A stretch of 64,000 nucleotides of DNA from Adiantum capillus-veneris (GCA_014529385.2 CM043966.1:85344087-85408086), one strand, 5' to 3'; shown: positions 24,503 through 35,728, numbered from the stretch's first letter. Program-made: numbers and translations. Notes: generated by a model not told the origin, from the letters alone.

Positions 24503-24776
24503 TTAGTTGATATCATAGAGATCTAAATTTTCTTGCATAATTTGCAAGTGTAGTGCCGTGGCCACCATCTCATACTCCATAGGCAGCTTCACAACTACCA
24601 AAGCTGCTAATTGAGTACTAGTCAATGAATTTTTCATAGCCAAGAGTTGATCAAGCTTTGTTACTAATTGAGTACTAGTCAATGCATTTTCCATAGCCAA
24701 GAGTTCATCAAGCTTTGTTACTAATTGAGTACTAGTCAATGCATTTTCCATAGCCAAGAGTTCATCAAGCTTTGTT
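24503..24776 (-). pseudogene. Ty1/copia gag fragment with internal 57-bp triplication
   Basis: The minus-strand frame holds NSLTSTQLAALVVVKLPMEY, matching the gag helix of the relic at 20610-20700 (SALSSTQLVALVLTKLLREY). In front of it the unit ENALTSTQLVTKLDELLAM is repeated, because 57 bases (19 codons) are present three times (about 24606-24776). The triplication keeps the frame. No zinc knuckle or pol is found. With the LTR and primer site at 26724-27010 it probably forms one minus-strand copia relic. Confidence 0.75.
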
Positions 24777-25220
24777 GCCTAATATGTCAATTTCATTAGC
24801 ATTTAAAAATGCTCACATTGGGACAAGAAGAATCGGCCATCACAAAGCCCTACATTCCAAGGCACCCTCCAAATACGTAGCATTGAATTCCACCAAAAGA
24901 GTCCCTCTTAGTGGCATCTCAAAATTCTCATTTTGGAGCCTTCTTATTGGCATTTCAAAATGTTGTGAAAGAACTAGCCTCAAGCCTACTGAACTAAGTC
25001 TCCGTCGAATGTATTTCAACATGCTACATAAGAACAACTCTTGGGGACCCCCTTGGCATTTCTAGACATTTTTTCATCTTTTCAAGATGCTTCTTTGCAA
25101 TGAACTCCCCGACTTGCTTCATTTCAAAATGATCCCTAGAAAAACTCGTTGATGAAAACTTTCCTTCTAGGTTTTCAAAATGCTACTAAAATCCACCATC
25201 AATCCACTAAGTGTTTTTAA
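24777..25220. other. Degraded sequence up to element B
   Basis: Broken minus-strand frames contain the related pieces FEMPIRRLQNENFEMPLRG, but no domain is recognised. It probably belongs to the surrounding copia relic. Confidence 0.35.
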
Positions 25221-26559
25221 CACTAGGTTGGTAACCTAACAGGACATAAAAGTGTCCTTTCAGGGTTTTAAAAAAAACCTCCAAAACCATAGTAGATCCA
25301 CTCATTTTGTAAAATCCTTTCATGAGGTTATAATTCAAGGCCTACTACACATGGAAAAAATAAGAAACTTGTAAAATTTCTCATCTTTTGGTCACACCAA
25401 GCCTCCAAAGTTGATGGACCAGTACATTTTCATCAAAACAGTCATTTCTTACGCTTTGCTGCATAAAAATAAGATTAGGGATTTTTGTAGGACTTGAGAT
25501 AAATTCCCTAGTTAACTTCAATGGGTTGGTGATCATAATATATGATTGCTTCTCACTCACTATTTTTTGTTTTGCCAAAAGAAATAGGTACAAAAAAGCT
25601 GAATTTTTACCATTCTGCAAACCTATCATCAAAGTTTCTATAGCCACGCTCAATACAAATAATATATGCGTGTTTTCTTAGTTCCTTATTGTCCTTTAGG
25701 TTCATAAGGAGCCATGGAGCATGTCAAAAGAATAATACATCTCTTACCAAGGGGAATCTTGGGGACAAAGATGAAGTGCTAAATACAGCAAACATGAAAA
25801 AACTGGGTTCAACATTATGAGTTGTAGAATCCCATAGAAACTATTCAATATCTAGCCAAATTTGATCCTTATGACTAGATATGGTTACTACCTACAAAAT
25901 GCATGTAGTTGTCACAAGAAACTAACAATATTGAAAAAGCTATACTTGATATACTAGAATGTTCCGTTTTCTTCCATAATTGAAAAAATCAACCATCGTT
26001 GTCTACTATGCAAAATAGGGTATTAGGTGCCCCAAAACTCAAGGAATATTAGCTTTATGTTACAATATGCGACATAGAAAATCAAAACTGCATTTGGATA
26101 TCATGAAAGCCACCAAAAAAATCATAGAAGAGCTAAAATTGGCTAAAAAACAGGATTTGACAATTTTTGTAATTTGGTAATAACTTACAACTTTAACATT
26201 TATTTCTTCCTAGAAGCATCAGGACATGTTGAGGACTCCTAAAGATAGTTCTCTAGCATTATAGACCTCACAAACATGAATTCTAGAGTGGTATAGTTGC
26301 AAAAAGTTGAAAAAAGCCAAAAACAGGACCCGTTTTTTCACACAGTTTAGGTTGTGAAATGTTGTGCAAGGACAAGTTTAAAGATGGAATTGATATTCCA
26401 AAAAAATGTCGACTTTTTTTCAGCTCATGAGACAACTTTCTAGACAGATAGCACCTCAAAATCCATTTTGAAACTCTTGACATAATTCAAGGAAAATGGT
26501 CACTTAACAGGACATAAAAGTGTCCCAGGACATAAAAGTGTCCCATTACCAACCTAGTG
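25221..26559. mobile_element. TTAA-flanked TIR element, copy B (1339 bp)
   Basis: Ends CACTAGGTTGGTAA and TTACCAACCTAGTG are perfect inverted repeats, and TTAA flanks both sides (25217-25220 and 26560-26563). Subterminal GGACATAAAAGTGTCC motifs occur once at the left and twice at the right. It is in the same orientation as copy C and inverse to copy A. Coding frames are not maintained between copies. It is the best-preserved pair of ends in the family and sits inside the minus-strand copia relic next to its primer site. Confidence 0.9.
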
Positions 26560-26563
26560 TTAA

Positions 26564-26761
26564 AACACCATCTCATGAGCTTCTCTTCTTTGTGCACTCT
26601 CCCTTGATCAAGGAGCACAAAGCTTTAATACCATGTGAAAATGGATAGTGCAGAAGAGTTTTTTGAACACCATCTCATGAGCTTCTCTTCTTAGTGGGGT
26701 CTCCCTTGATCAAGGGTCACAAAGCTTTAATACCATGTGAAAATGGATAGTGCAGAAGAGT
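26564..26761. repeat. 102-bp tandem duplication spanning a copia primer-site/LTR junction
   Basis: Copies begin AACACCATCTCATGAGC at 26564 and 26666. Each contains the primer-site complement GCTTTAATACCA and the LTR edge TGTGAAAATGGATAG. Confidence 0.9.
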
Positions 26762-26777
26762 AAAGTTAGGGAGAGAA

Positions 26778-26815
<38 letters not shown>

Positions 26816-27010
26816 AGAATTATTTTGATGAACCAACCAACTTGGCAATAGATTAGATTATACAATGGGGGTTTGGGTGCACTTATATGCCACCCATTAA
26901 AAATTTCTTGCATAGAATCTACATGTCAAATTTAAAAAAATAGATACTAAAAGAAAAAACAATAACTAGGATCACATTGGGCGTTCACTTGAGATGCATA
27001 AACTATGACA
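26736..27010 (-). repeat. 5' LTR of the minus-strand copia relic (275 bp)
   Basis: On the minus strand it starts TGTCATAG and ends TTTTCACA, followed by TGGTATTAAAGC (26724-26735), a decayed initiator-Met primer site. GCATATAAGT at 26881-26890 is the TATA box, with (CT)n about 80 bases downstream (26783-26810). Length and layout match the plus-strand LTR at 19386. Confidence 0.7.
26783..26810. repeat. (GA)n microsatellite inside the minus-strand copia LTR
   Basis: GA on the plus strand, hence CT on the element's sense strand. Confidence 0.95.
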
Positions 27011-27199
27011 ATTCTCTCATTGAGAGGCAAAACATATCCAATTAAGTCCTCAAGTTCTACTGAATTAGTGGCTGGAAGTGAATCCATCATTGATTGGACT
27101 ACTACAAGCTTCTATCTCAATCTCTATATGCTATGTATTATGCTATCTATGGCACAAAGCAATATCAAAGTGAATATTTCTTTCCTGTAGATACTTCTA

Positions 27200-28383
27200 T
27201 TAAGAAATTATCTACCGTACTCTCTTCTTGACCCTGGCAATATATCTTGGATGTTCACCATGTATGGTCCATGGATAATGGTCAACACATGAGATTGTTG
27301 TATGCAAATAGGGAATAGTTGAACTTGTGTGATGGTACTTGATTGGTATCCTACATTAGTGATTTAACTAACTATGTGTTTTAATTGAAGATTGAAGCAT
27401 GGACATTGGATGGATGCTTGCAGTAAGAACTAATTCATTTCCTCGGGGGGTGCACTATGTAATCATGTTAATGTATAATGTGAGTTCAAAAGGAGGGGTT
27501 TTAAAATGCAAAAATTTTAGGCAATTTAACAGAGATACATTAAAATAAGGGGTTTTTATACTCAATTTTGGGAAAAAATCTTAAAATAAGGGGTCATTTT
27601 ATTCATTGAAACATGTTAAAAGAGGGGTTTTTTTAATACCCCGCAAACGCACGTTATATAGGGGGGGTACTGAACGGTGAATTCCATGAGTTCATTTCTA
27701 TGTCATCAATATGCTTTTTACACTATGGCTTTTACAATTTAGGCATGTTTTCATGAGAGTTAGTATTAGAATGTATTTTAGGAGTCATTTTCATTATAAA
27801 AACAAAAATTATTTCTAGAATCAAAAGTGCTCTCCCAAAAGTAAGTGGACATTCTAACATTTCTTGAAGAGGACAACTTCACAATCAAGAATCTATCATT
27901 GGATGTGAAATTTTGTGAAGGTTTAACGCTCTCTTTTTAAGGTTAAATATTTTGCATGATTTTCAGCTAATTATAGCATGTAGACTATGCTTGATAAAAA
28001 AAGATGAGAGGTGGCTATTAAAAGAAGTCAAAATCTCTAAAACGAGGAGGCAATGACATTTTTGCATGCAAGGGACTCTGAAGGGACTCTCTAGATCAAA
28101 TAAGCACATTGCAACATCTCTTCTTCATTCTGTAGAAGCATCAGAAAAACATACTCTCTTGTACAAGCGTTATTCATGAACTCTCTCTCCCTCTCTATGG
28201 TATAAGTTCTAGAAGTTATAGATAGTCTCACAGGGGTTTGTTGAGGGATCCATGTGGGGGAGTAGCACTTGCCCCAGTGCTTGTATCACTCTTTTCCTCT
28301 GCTCTCTTTATATTTTGATTCGATTATATTTTTTAAACATGATGTTATGAGTCTCTTATTCAATTATCTTAGTGATGAGTCTC
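27200..28383. repeat. Left copy of a 1.2-kb direct duplication
   Basis: Aligns along its length with 28954-31522 (minus element C). Shared landmarks include CACCATGTATGGTCCATGG, GAGGACAACTTCACAAT and TTTGTTGAGGGA(C/T)CCATGTG. It carries a 249-bp insertion (27442-27690) absent from the right copy and lacks element C (empty TTAA at 28333-28336). There is no gene. Confidence 0.85.
27442..27690. mobile_element. 249-bp insertion with 8-bp target duplication TTCATTTC
   Basis: TTCATTTC stands at 27434-27441 and 27691-27698. The right copy of the duplication has a single related TTTATTTG at the matching place, so this is an insertion. The interior has repeated AAAATAAGGGGT and a G-run near each end (CTCGGGGGG at the start, TATAGGGGGGG near the end). 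Terminal inverted repeats are not clear beyond CTC/GAG. Target length points to hAT or a similar superfamily. Confidence 0.65.
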
Positions 28384-28953
28384 AATAATAAAAAGATGCC
28401 TTAATATCATTGAGTAATTAACATTTGTAAAAAGAAATTTTAAAGAAGATGATGGAATTTGTTTTGTCCCTTGATAACACAATCCACACATTGGAAGGTG
28501 CACCATTTCTCTATTTGCATCTTTTGAATCTATTCGTCAAGAGATAAAGCCACTAGTAGATAAGGAAGAGATTGGACACATGGAATGCCTAGTGTGTGCA
28601 TATGCATATGATTATGATGACTAGTAAAAGTCACTAGATTTATCTCTTTAGGAAAAAAAATCACATGTTCTTCAATTATCTAGTTATCTAGTTATCTCTT
28701 CTCTTCATGGAAATTAACAAGTTAATTGTAGCAATCACTCTATTGTAATTCCTTGACTAGGTTAATGGTAGCATTCATTATGTGTCATCATTTATGGCTA
28801 ATCACTTGTCAATTCTGGTTTTATCTCTTCTTTATGTAGATGAGCAACAAATTTCAATCCATGATGATTTATTTGATTAAAAAATTTACACACAGCGCAC
28901 GATTGTTGCAACTTTCACAATTGAGGACAATGGTTTTCCTTAGCATGAGGGAT
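28384..28953. other. Unique spacer between the two duplicated copies
   Basis: AT-rich, with no frame or repeat of note apart from short repeated TTATCTAG near 28675-28690. Confidence 0.5.
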
Positions 28954-31522
28954 GTTAAGAAATTTTCCATACTCCCTTTGTGACCTTAGCAGTATTGCCT
29001 AGATGGTCACCATGTATGGTCCATGGATAATGGTCAACATGTGGCATTTCTTGTATGCAATTAAGGAATAGCTGTACTTGTAAAATCATTCATTGAAACA
29101 TGGAGATTAAATCGATGGTTGTAGTAAGAAATAATTTATTTGTATGTCATTGATTATGCTTTTTACAGTGTGATTTTTATGATTTATAAATGTTTTTTAT
29201 GAGAATAATGACTAGAATGTATTCTAAAAGTCCTTTTCATCAAAAAGCAAAAATTCTTTATAAAAAGAAAAAAGTTTTTTTGAAAAAGCAAGTGTATGTT
29301 TTCACGTTTTCTTGAGAAGGACAACTTCACAATGAAGAGTCTATCATTGAATGTGAAATATGTCAATATTTATTGCTTTTTTTTAATATTAAATACTTGG
29401 CATGCTTTTGAATTAATATACTATGTAGGCTAAGTTTGGTTAAAAAGATAAGAGGGTGTTTTTGCATGTAAAGGATTCTCTGGATTAGAGAGGTAGGTTG
29501 TTGCACACGCAAAACGTCCATTCACAAAAATGGTCGTAACTTAAGCTTCAATTGTTAGAATTGTACAGCCTGGGACTCAAACAAAATCTCTCTTCAATCT
29601 ATACACATATATTGTATTATGTTTCTGAATGCCTAGCATTATTCACAATAGCATCTTTTCTCACCAATTATTCCATCCACCTTTGGAGAAGACGATGGCG
29701 AAGTTATTTATCATGCTTGAACCGTGCATGGAACTTTGTAAGTAAAACTCTTCTAAAGAGAAGCATGCACACGTTTTTAAGAGACTTGAACATTTTTGTG
29801 ATGCTTCTAAATTATGAGCAAGAAATGTTAAAGGAAGAAGAAGATGATGCTTCTTCAATGAGATGACTCTATTTTTCTCCATGTTAAATTGTTGACGACA
29901 CTCTCTCCCACCACTTTTTACAACTTCTCACGCATAAAATCTATATTCATAAACTTTCTCTCCCTCTCTATTATTGAACAATTTTTTAATTTATAAATAG
30001 ACTCACATGGGTTTGTTGAGGGTCCCTCACATGGGTTTGTTGAGGGACCCATGTGGGGGGGAGTAGCATTTGCCCCAGTATTTGTGTCACTCTTCTTCTC
30101 TAGTCTCTCCCTATCTGGGTTTGAATATAATTTAATACTAGAATGGTAACCTAACAGGACAAAAAAGTGTCCTTTCAGGGTTTTGGGAAAAAATTCCAAA
30201 ACCATAGTAGATCCACTCATTTTGAAAAATCCTTTCATGAGCTTGTAGTTCAATAACTACTACACATGGAAAAAATGAGAAACTTGTAATTTTTCTCATC
30301 CCTTGGTCACTACAAGCCTCCAAAGTTGATGGACCAATGCATTTTGCCCAAAACAACAATTTCTTGCGGTTGATTGCATATAAATAAGAGTGGGGATTTT
30401 TGTAGGAAATGAGATAAAATGCCTCGTTAACTTCAATGGGTTGGTGACCAAAACATATGGTTGCTTTTCCCTCTATATTTTTTTTTTTGGCAAAAAAAAT
30501 AGTTACAAAAAAGTTGCATTTTCGCCATTCTACGGACCTATCATCAAAGTTTCTATAGCCACGCTCAATACAGATACTATATATATGTTTTCTTAGTTCC
30601 CTTTCGGCCTTTGGATTCAAAAGGAGCCATGGAGCATGTCAAAAGGATAATGGATCTCTTACAATTGGAACCTTGGGGGCAAAGATAAAGTGCTAAATAT
30701 AGCAAACATGAAAAAACTGGGTTTAGCATTATGACCTCTAGAAACCCATAGAAACTACTCAATATCTAGCCAAGTTTGTAGTCTATGATTAGATATGGTT
30801 ACTACCTACAAAATACACACAATTGGCCTAAGAAACTAGCAGTATTGAGAAAGTTATACTTGCTAATCTGAAATGTATCGTATTCTTTAGCAAAAAAACT
30901 CAACCATCATCATATACTATGCTATATATCATATAAAGTCCCCCAAAACTCAAGGAAGATTAGCTTTATGTTATACATTATACTTACACAATTAAAATTG
31001 AATTTGGATATCAAGAAAGTAACAAAAAAAATCATAAAAGTGTTAATTTTGGCCAAAAAACAAAATTATGCAATTCTTGTAAATTGGTCATTACTTTCAA
31101 TTTTAACACTTAGCTCTCCCTAAAAGCATCAAAACATGTTGAGAACTATGAAGGCCTAACCTCTAGCCATCTAAACCTCACAAACATGAAGTTTAGAGTG
31201 GTATAGTTGCCAAAAATTGAAAAAAAACCAAAAATAGGACCTGTTTTTTCACACAGTTTAGGTTCAAAAATGTTGTGCAAGAGTAAGGTTAATGGTGAGA
31301 TTGATACTCAAAAAAAAATGCTAAGTTTTTTTCAGCTCATAAGGCAACTTTGTGGATATATAGCACCTCAAAATTCATTTTCATACTCTTCAAATAATTC
31401 GAGCAAAATGGTCACTTAACAGGACACAAAAGTGTCCAAGGACATAAAAGTGTCCTGTTACCATTCTAGTGTTAAACATGATATTCTGAGGCTCTTATTC
31501 AATTATGTGACTAATGAGTCAC
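28954..31522. repeat. Right copy of the 1.2-kb direct duplication, carrying element C
   Basis: Matches 27200-28383 up to 30131 and again from 31476. A local duplication of TCACATGGGTTTGTTGAGGG occurs at about 30002-30045. The two copies show many substitutions and small indels, so the duplication is old, but it predates element C. Confidence 0.85.
30136..31471. mobile_element. TTAA-flanked TIR element, copy C (1336 bp)
   Basis: The left end TACTAGAATGGTAAC (first base changed from C) and right end TTACCATTCTAGTG are inverted repeats flanked by TTAA (30132-30135 and 31472-31475). The duplicated neighbour at 28333-28336 shows the uninterrupted site with a single TTAA. Subterminal GGACA...TGTCC palindromes lie at about 30157 (one) and 31420-31455 (two). 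A minus-strand frame of 160 codons (30138-30620) is only partly shared with copy A and not with B, so protein coding is unlikely. Confidence 0.93.
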
Positions 31523-31599
31523 TCATTTAGTTTGTCTCTTCCAAATTTTGCTACAACTTCTCATTTTCATCCAATCTACTTAGGGCAGTCACCTATAAA

Positions 31600-31810
31600 A
31601 ATATAAGTATACCACATGAGTTTAAAATAGGGAGTTTTTAATTGGGGTTTTTTAATAGAATTATATTTACAAAGGGGGGGTTTCATTAAATTTTGGGACA
31701 AAAATTGTAAGTTTCTACAAGATTAGGGTTCTTTTATTACCTTATATAATCCACTAAATTTTTTTTTAACACCCTTTGAATGCACATGATATAGATGACT
31801 TCTTATAGGT
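31600..31810. repeat. Sequence related to the 249-bp insertion
   Basis: Shares the pattern TTTAAAATAGGG, TTTTTTAATA, G7 and TTTAACACCC...TGCACATGATATA with 27476-27665. It is diverged, with no clear ends. Confidence 0.4.
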
Positions 31811-32149
31811 GACCATCTCCCCCTCCCCCCCGAGCCTCTATCTTCTTTGAACCCCATAGGTCTATTGCCTTGAAAGAGTGGCTCAGGTTTTGGGTTTGAC
31901 TGTAATGAAATCAATAATTCTGATCAAAAAGCTTTAGGTCAAGGAGATCTTGTACTCCTCCTAAGAGAAAGACGACACCTAGTCCTCTCTAGAAGAGAGG
32001 AAACATAAGAAGGAAAGGCCTATGAAGACAAGAAGGAGGAGATCACAATATTTACATTTTCTTCATGTTTTTCTAGCTTATTAACAAAATTAGTGATAAT
32101 GATTCTTGTCCTCAAAGGGAGAGCACAAGAGGAGACATCACAAGACCCA

Positions 32150-32450
32150 ATCTGCTTGGAAAAGAGCCCAAAATTTTCATATCCTTTCCAACATTTGATG
32201 GTAGTTTGGAAACATGGATATAGTTGTCAACTTTATCAAAAATTCAACGCTTCCTTTGGAGATGAAGGTTTTATAAATCCATCAAATCTAAGGCTTATTT
32301 CTATGCATCTCCTAATTTAGCACGTCAATGGTGGGCTAGTCTTCGTGCTAAAGAAGAATCTCAAAGGACATGGATGACATTTTGATGACATTATAAAGCA
32401 ATTCCTTGAAGATGAATAATAGGATGAGGTATTAACTACTTGGGCAAAGC
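32150..32450 (+). pseudogene. Ty3/gypsy gag remnant
   Basis: In shifting frames the stretch reads FPTFDGS, FNASFGDEGFINPSNLRL and then NLARQWWASLRAKEESQRTWM. These correspond in order to the capsid segment of the chromovirus at 51989-52147 and 57707 onwards (FDATFGDESFMESSKL, FAKQWWSSLWAN, EAPRTWKS). At least three frameshifts or stops break it. No LTR or pol accompanies it, so it is an isolated relic of a related element. Confidence 0.75.
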
Positions 32451-33375
32451 CTAAAGCTGTAATCTCACAGACCTATCCAAAAGTATGTTTGGGGATTTCA
32501 ATCTCAAAGCCACTACCCATAGATGTATAGATTTTATGGAAGAAAAGTAACATAAAAATTATTTAAAAATATATTATGGCTCATTTGTGTATAAGTATTT
32601 CATTGTATATAGGGCCTAGATATAGGAACTTTTCTATTTTTTGAATTTATTTAAATATTTATACCTAGGTGTGCATTATATTCCTAAGTTTTTCACTTAC
32701 ATTGGCTGACCTCTGGCATAATTTCCCTTACCATTGTGCATATCCCCTATTTTATGAATAGACCTATTCATGCAAGCCTCTTAAAGATTTGTGTGAACCC
32801 ACTCTAAGAAAAATACACACAAAATACTTTTTACTTAGTAATTCCTTTTTGCTATTGAAAGTACTTTCTACATGTTTTTTTATTACTTCAAGTAAATAAA
32901 TTGCATCAATAAAAACAAATGATGGTCCTTAATTTGATTTTATATTTTTATGTGTTTGATTTTCCATTTTATATTTATATAGAGGTGCCATTGTTTGAGA
33001 ATAATCCACCTCCATGCATGTGTTCAAGCCCTTAAGAATCTATTAGGTCATGCTTCATGCAAAGAGGGGTTCACTGTTGGATCCTTATGCAAATTCAACA
33101 AAAAGGGGGGCACTAAAATACTTTTAGTGAGAAAAATAGATAATTTGGTGGAATTTTTGGCATCCACTTGCACTCTGATTTTGAAGAACTGATCAACATA
33201 AAAAATGTAGCCCACAAGCAGCAATTTTCCCTTAAACATTTTCATGATTTTTGGAGCTCATGGTTCTAAGATATGATTTTTTTGGTGGATCTCATTATGC
33301 CCACACCCTCACACAAGGAGTCATCCTAGTCTCTTTAACTCCTTACAAACTTACACATAAACACAACCACTTATT
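32451..33375. other. AT-rich flank, no gene recognised
   Basis: Nothing beyond short AT runs is seen up to the copia-2 LTR. The last five bases, TTATT, are part of the likely copia-2 target duplication. Confidence 0.5.
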
Positions 33376-33459
33376 TGTTAGGAAACAGGACATAGCTAAA
33401 TGGATATTTGAGTAGCTTACTTAATGGAGAGAGACAAATTTTCACACATGAGAGATTAT

Positions 33460-33525
<66 letters not shown>

Positions 33526-34029
33526 ACATGATATACGTGGTTCACCCAATGTGGGCTACATCCATGAAAAAGCAGTCAGTCAATGGCTTTAGTACTTCAA
33601 ACAAGAAGTAGGTTACAAAGGGATTATACCCTTAATAGAGATCCCGCCTTGCTTCACTCTCACCACCTCAGACCCACCCTATAGCATCAGCTTCACACAC
33701 CAAAATGTGTGTAGAAAAGGACCCCTTCTATAGGCCAAAAGGGCAACCCTCTCTTATGAGAGACAGCCGTGTGTAGTCTCCCTTGTGTAGACAAGCCCGA
33801 GTTGAATTCTCCCATGGACCCATATGTGGCCTCCCTTGAGAAGACAAGTCCGATTTGAATTTGGCAATCGGACATTGACTACGAGCCACCGGCAAGTGAA
33901 AATTTTGGTTTTTGGCGCGACGAGTGATTTTTCTTTACGCAGGATGGCTTCTCCTCATAACGGGGCCTTACAAATGTGCGTTTTAAACACAAAAAATTAC
34001 AAGGGGTAAATTAGGCTCCATACTTAACA
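33376..34029 (-). repeat. 3' LTR of copia-2 (654 bp)
   Basis: Plus-strand edges are TGTTAGGAAAC and TACTTAACA, the same as the copia-1 LTRs. It lacks most of the CCGGCC minisatellite of copia-1 and has a longer (GA)n. Confidence 0.9.
33463..33524. repeat. (AG)n microsatellite inside the copia-2 3' LTR
   Basis: AG on the plus strand, CT on the element's sense strand. Confidence 0.96.
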
Positions 34030-35728
34030 ATCTCCCACATGGAGCTTGATCTCCAAAGGAGACCTGTGACTGCTTTCCATTTTGGCTTCTTATCCTTGAT
34101 TGCCAATTGAAGATGAGAAAAAGCACAAATTCTCCTTGTTGAACACTTTTGTAACTTATATCTTCAGGATTTTCACTTGTATGTACCTTTCCTAGCTTTA
34201 GATGTCCCTCTCCCAAAAGAGTGAGTATGAAGTGATATCTCACCTCAATGTGCTTTGTCTTTGAATGAAAGGCTGAATTCTTTGCAAGATGAATGGTGCT
34301 TTGATTGTCACTGTACAAGACACAATTGTCTTGCTTGCATCCAAGCTCCTCCAAGAATCTGTGAAGCCATAGAATCTCTTTGATTGCCTCTGTCATTGCT
34401 ATATATTGTGCTTCCGTGGTAGAAAGTGAGACACTTTTTGTAGCTTGAAGCCCAACTTACTGTTGTGCCTCCAATTGTGAAGACATAGCCAATAGTGCTC
34501 CTACAAGTGTCTTTGTCACCTGCCATATCTGCATTAGCATACCCTTGTAACAAAATGTCAGTGCCTCCAAAATACAAAGCATTCGTGGTTGTCTCCTTTA
34601 GATACCTAAGTATCCACTTCACAGCTTGCCAGTGCTCTTTACCTGGATTATCCATGTACCTACTCAAAACTCCCACTGAATGTGCAATATATAGCATTGT
34701 CCATACCATAGCATACATAAGAGAACCTACCACTGCAGCATATGGAGCGTAAGACATATAGGCTATCTCCTCTTGTGTCTTTGGACACATGGATCCTTAG
34801 TTAGTTTAAAGTGACTAGCCAAAGCTGTAGAAACCGATTTTGCATCTTGCATTGCAAACCTTTCTAATACCTTCTTGATGTAATCCTCTTGAAATAACAT
34901 TATTGTCTTCTTCATCATGTCCCTTGATAACTTCATACCAAGTATCCGTTTTGCAGCACCTAAATCTTTCATTGAAATATATTTAGGCAGCTCCTCTTTT
35001 AGGTCTTTGATGTCCTGCATGTTAGCACTTGCAATCAGCATGTCATCAACATACAACATTAGGATGATAAACTTCCCATCTCCCAAATTCTTTATGTAGA
35101 TGCGGTGATCTAAGTTGCATCTTCTGAATCGGTGATCCAACCTCCATCAGTCAAACTTCAAGTATCACTGTCTTGATGCTTGCTTTAAACCATACAAGCT
35201 CTTCTTTAATGTGCAAACCATTTTCTCCTTACCTTTTGCTTCATACCCCTTTGGTTGAAGCATGTAGATTTCTTCCTCTAAGTCACCGTAAGGGAATGCC
35301 GTATTTACATCCACTTGCTCAAGATTTAAATCATGAGCAACCACAAGGCTTAAGACAAGCCTAATTGAGTTCATTTTTACAACAGGAGAAAATATTCATT
35401 GAAGTCAGTACCTTTCTTATGAGAAAACCCTTTTATCACAAGCCTCGACTTGTACCTTTTCTTCCCACCTTCTTCTTCCTTCAGCTTATACACTCATTTG
35501 TTCTTCAATGCCTACTTACCTTTAGAAAACTCAATCAACTCCCATGTTTGGTTGTGATGTAATGAGTCCATCTCCACTTGCATGCTTTTCATCCATTCTT
35601 CTTTGGATTCTTGATGCAAAGCTTCTTTGTATAATTCTAGCTCTCCAGAATCTAAGATCAGGAGATGGTTGAAGGAAGGAACGAACCTTTCTAGAGGTCT
35701 ACTTGCTCTTGTGGATCTTCAAGGAATA
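34030..35728 (-). pseudogene. Copia-2 reverse transcriptase and RNase H part, broken
   Basis: Minus-strand pieces in order: RT start LVLSLVVAHDLNLEQVDVNTAF (35374-35165), LKKSLYGLKQASRQ, the catalytic LMLYVDDMLIASAN (35140-34763), KDLGAAKRILGMKLSRD, then the RNase H side with AVVGSLMYAMVWT, GYANADMAGDKDT and LHRFLEELGCKQDN. Frames shift between pieces and stops are frequent. A TGGGAG-type polypurine stretch (34030-34045) precedes the 3' LTR. The fragment ends at the insertion of the 177-bp-LTR element, and the missing N-terminal pol continues at 46700. Confidence 0.88.

Noticed and set aside
25221-26559. Assignment of the TIR elements to the CACTA (EnSpm) superfamily because the ends read CACTAG...CTAGTG
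   Set aside because: CACTA elements make 3-bp duplications. Here TTAA flanks the copies, and the empty site at 28333-28336 shows that four bases were duplicated.
30138-30620. A 160-codon protein gene in TTAA element C
   Set aside because: The frame is broken or different in copies A and B, and no transposase motif is seen.
27200-31522. The 1.2-kb direct repeats as an LTR pair
   Set aside because: No TG...CA edges, no primer site or polypurine tract, and only ~570 bp between the copies with no coding.
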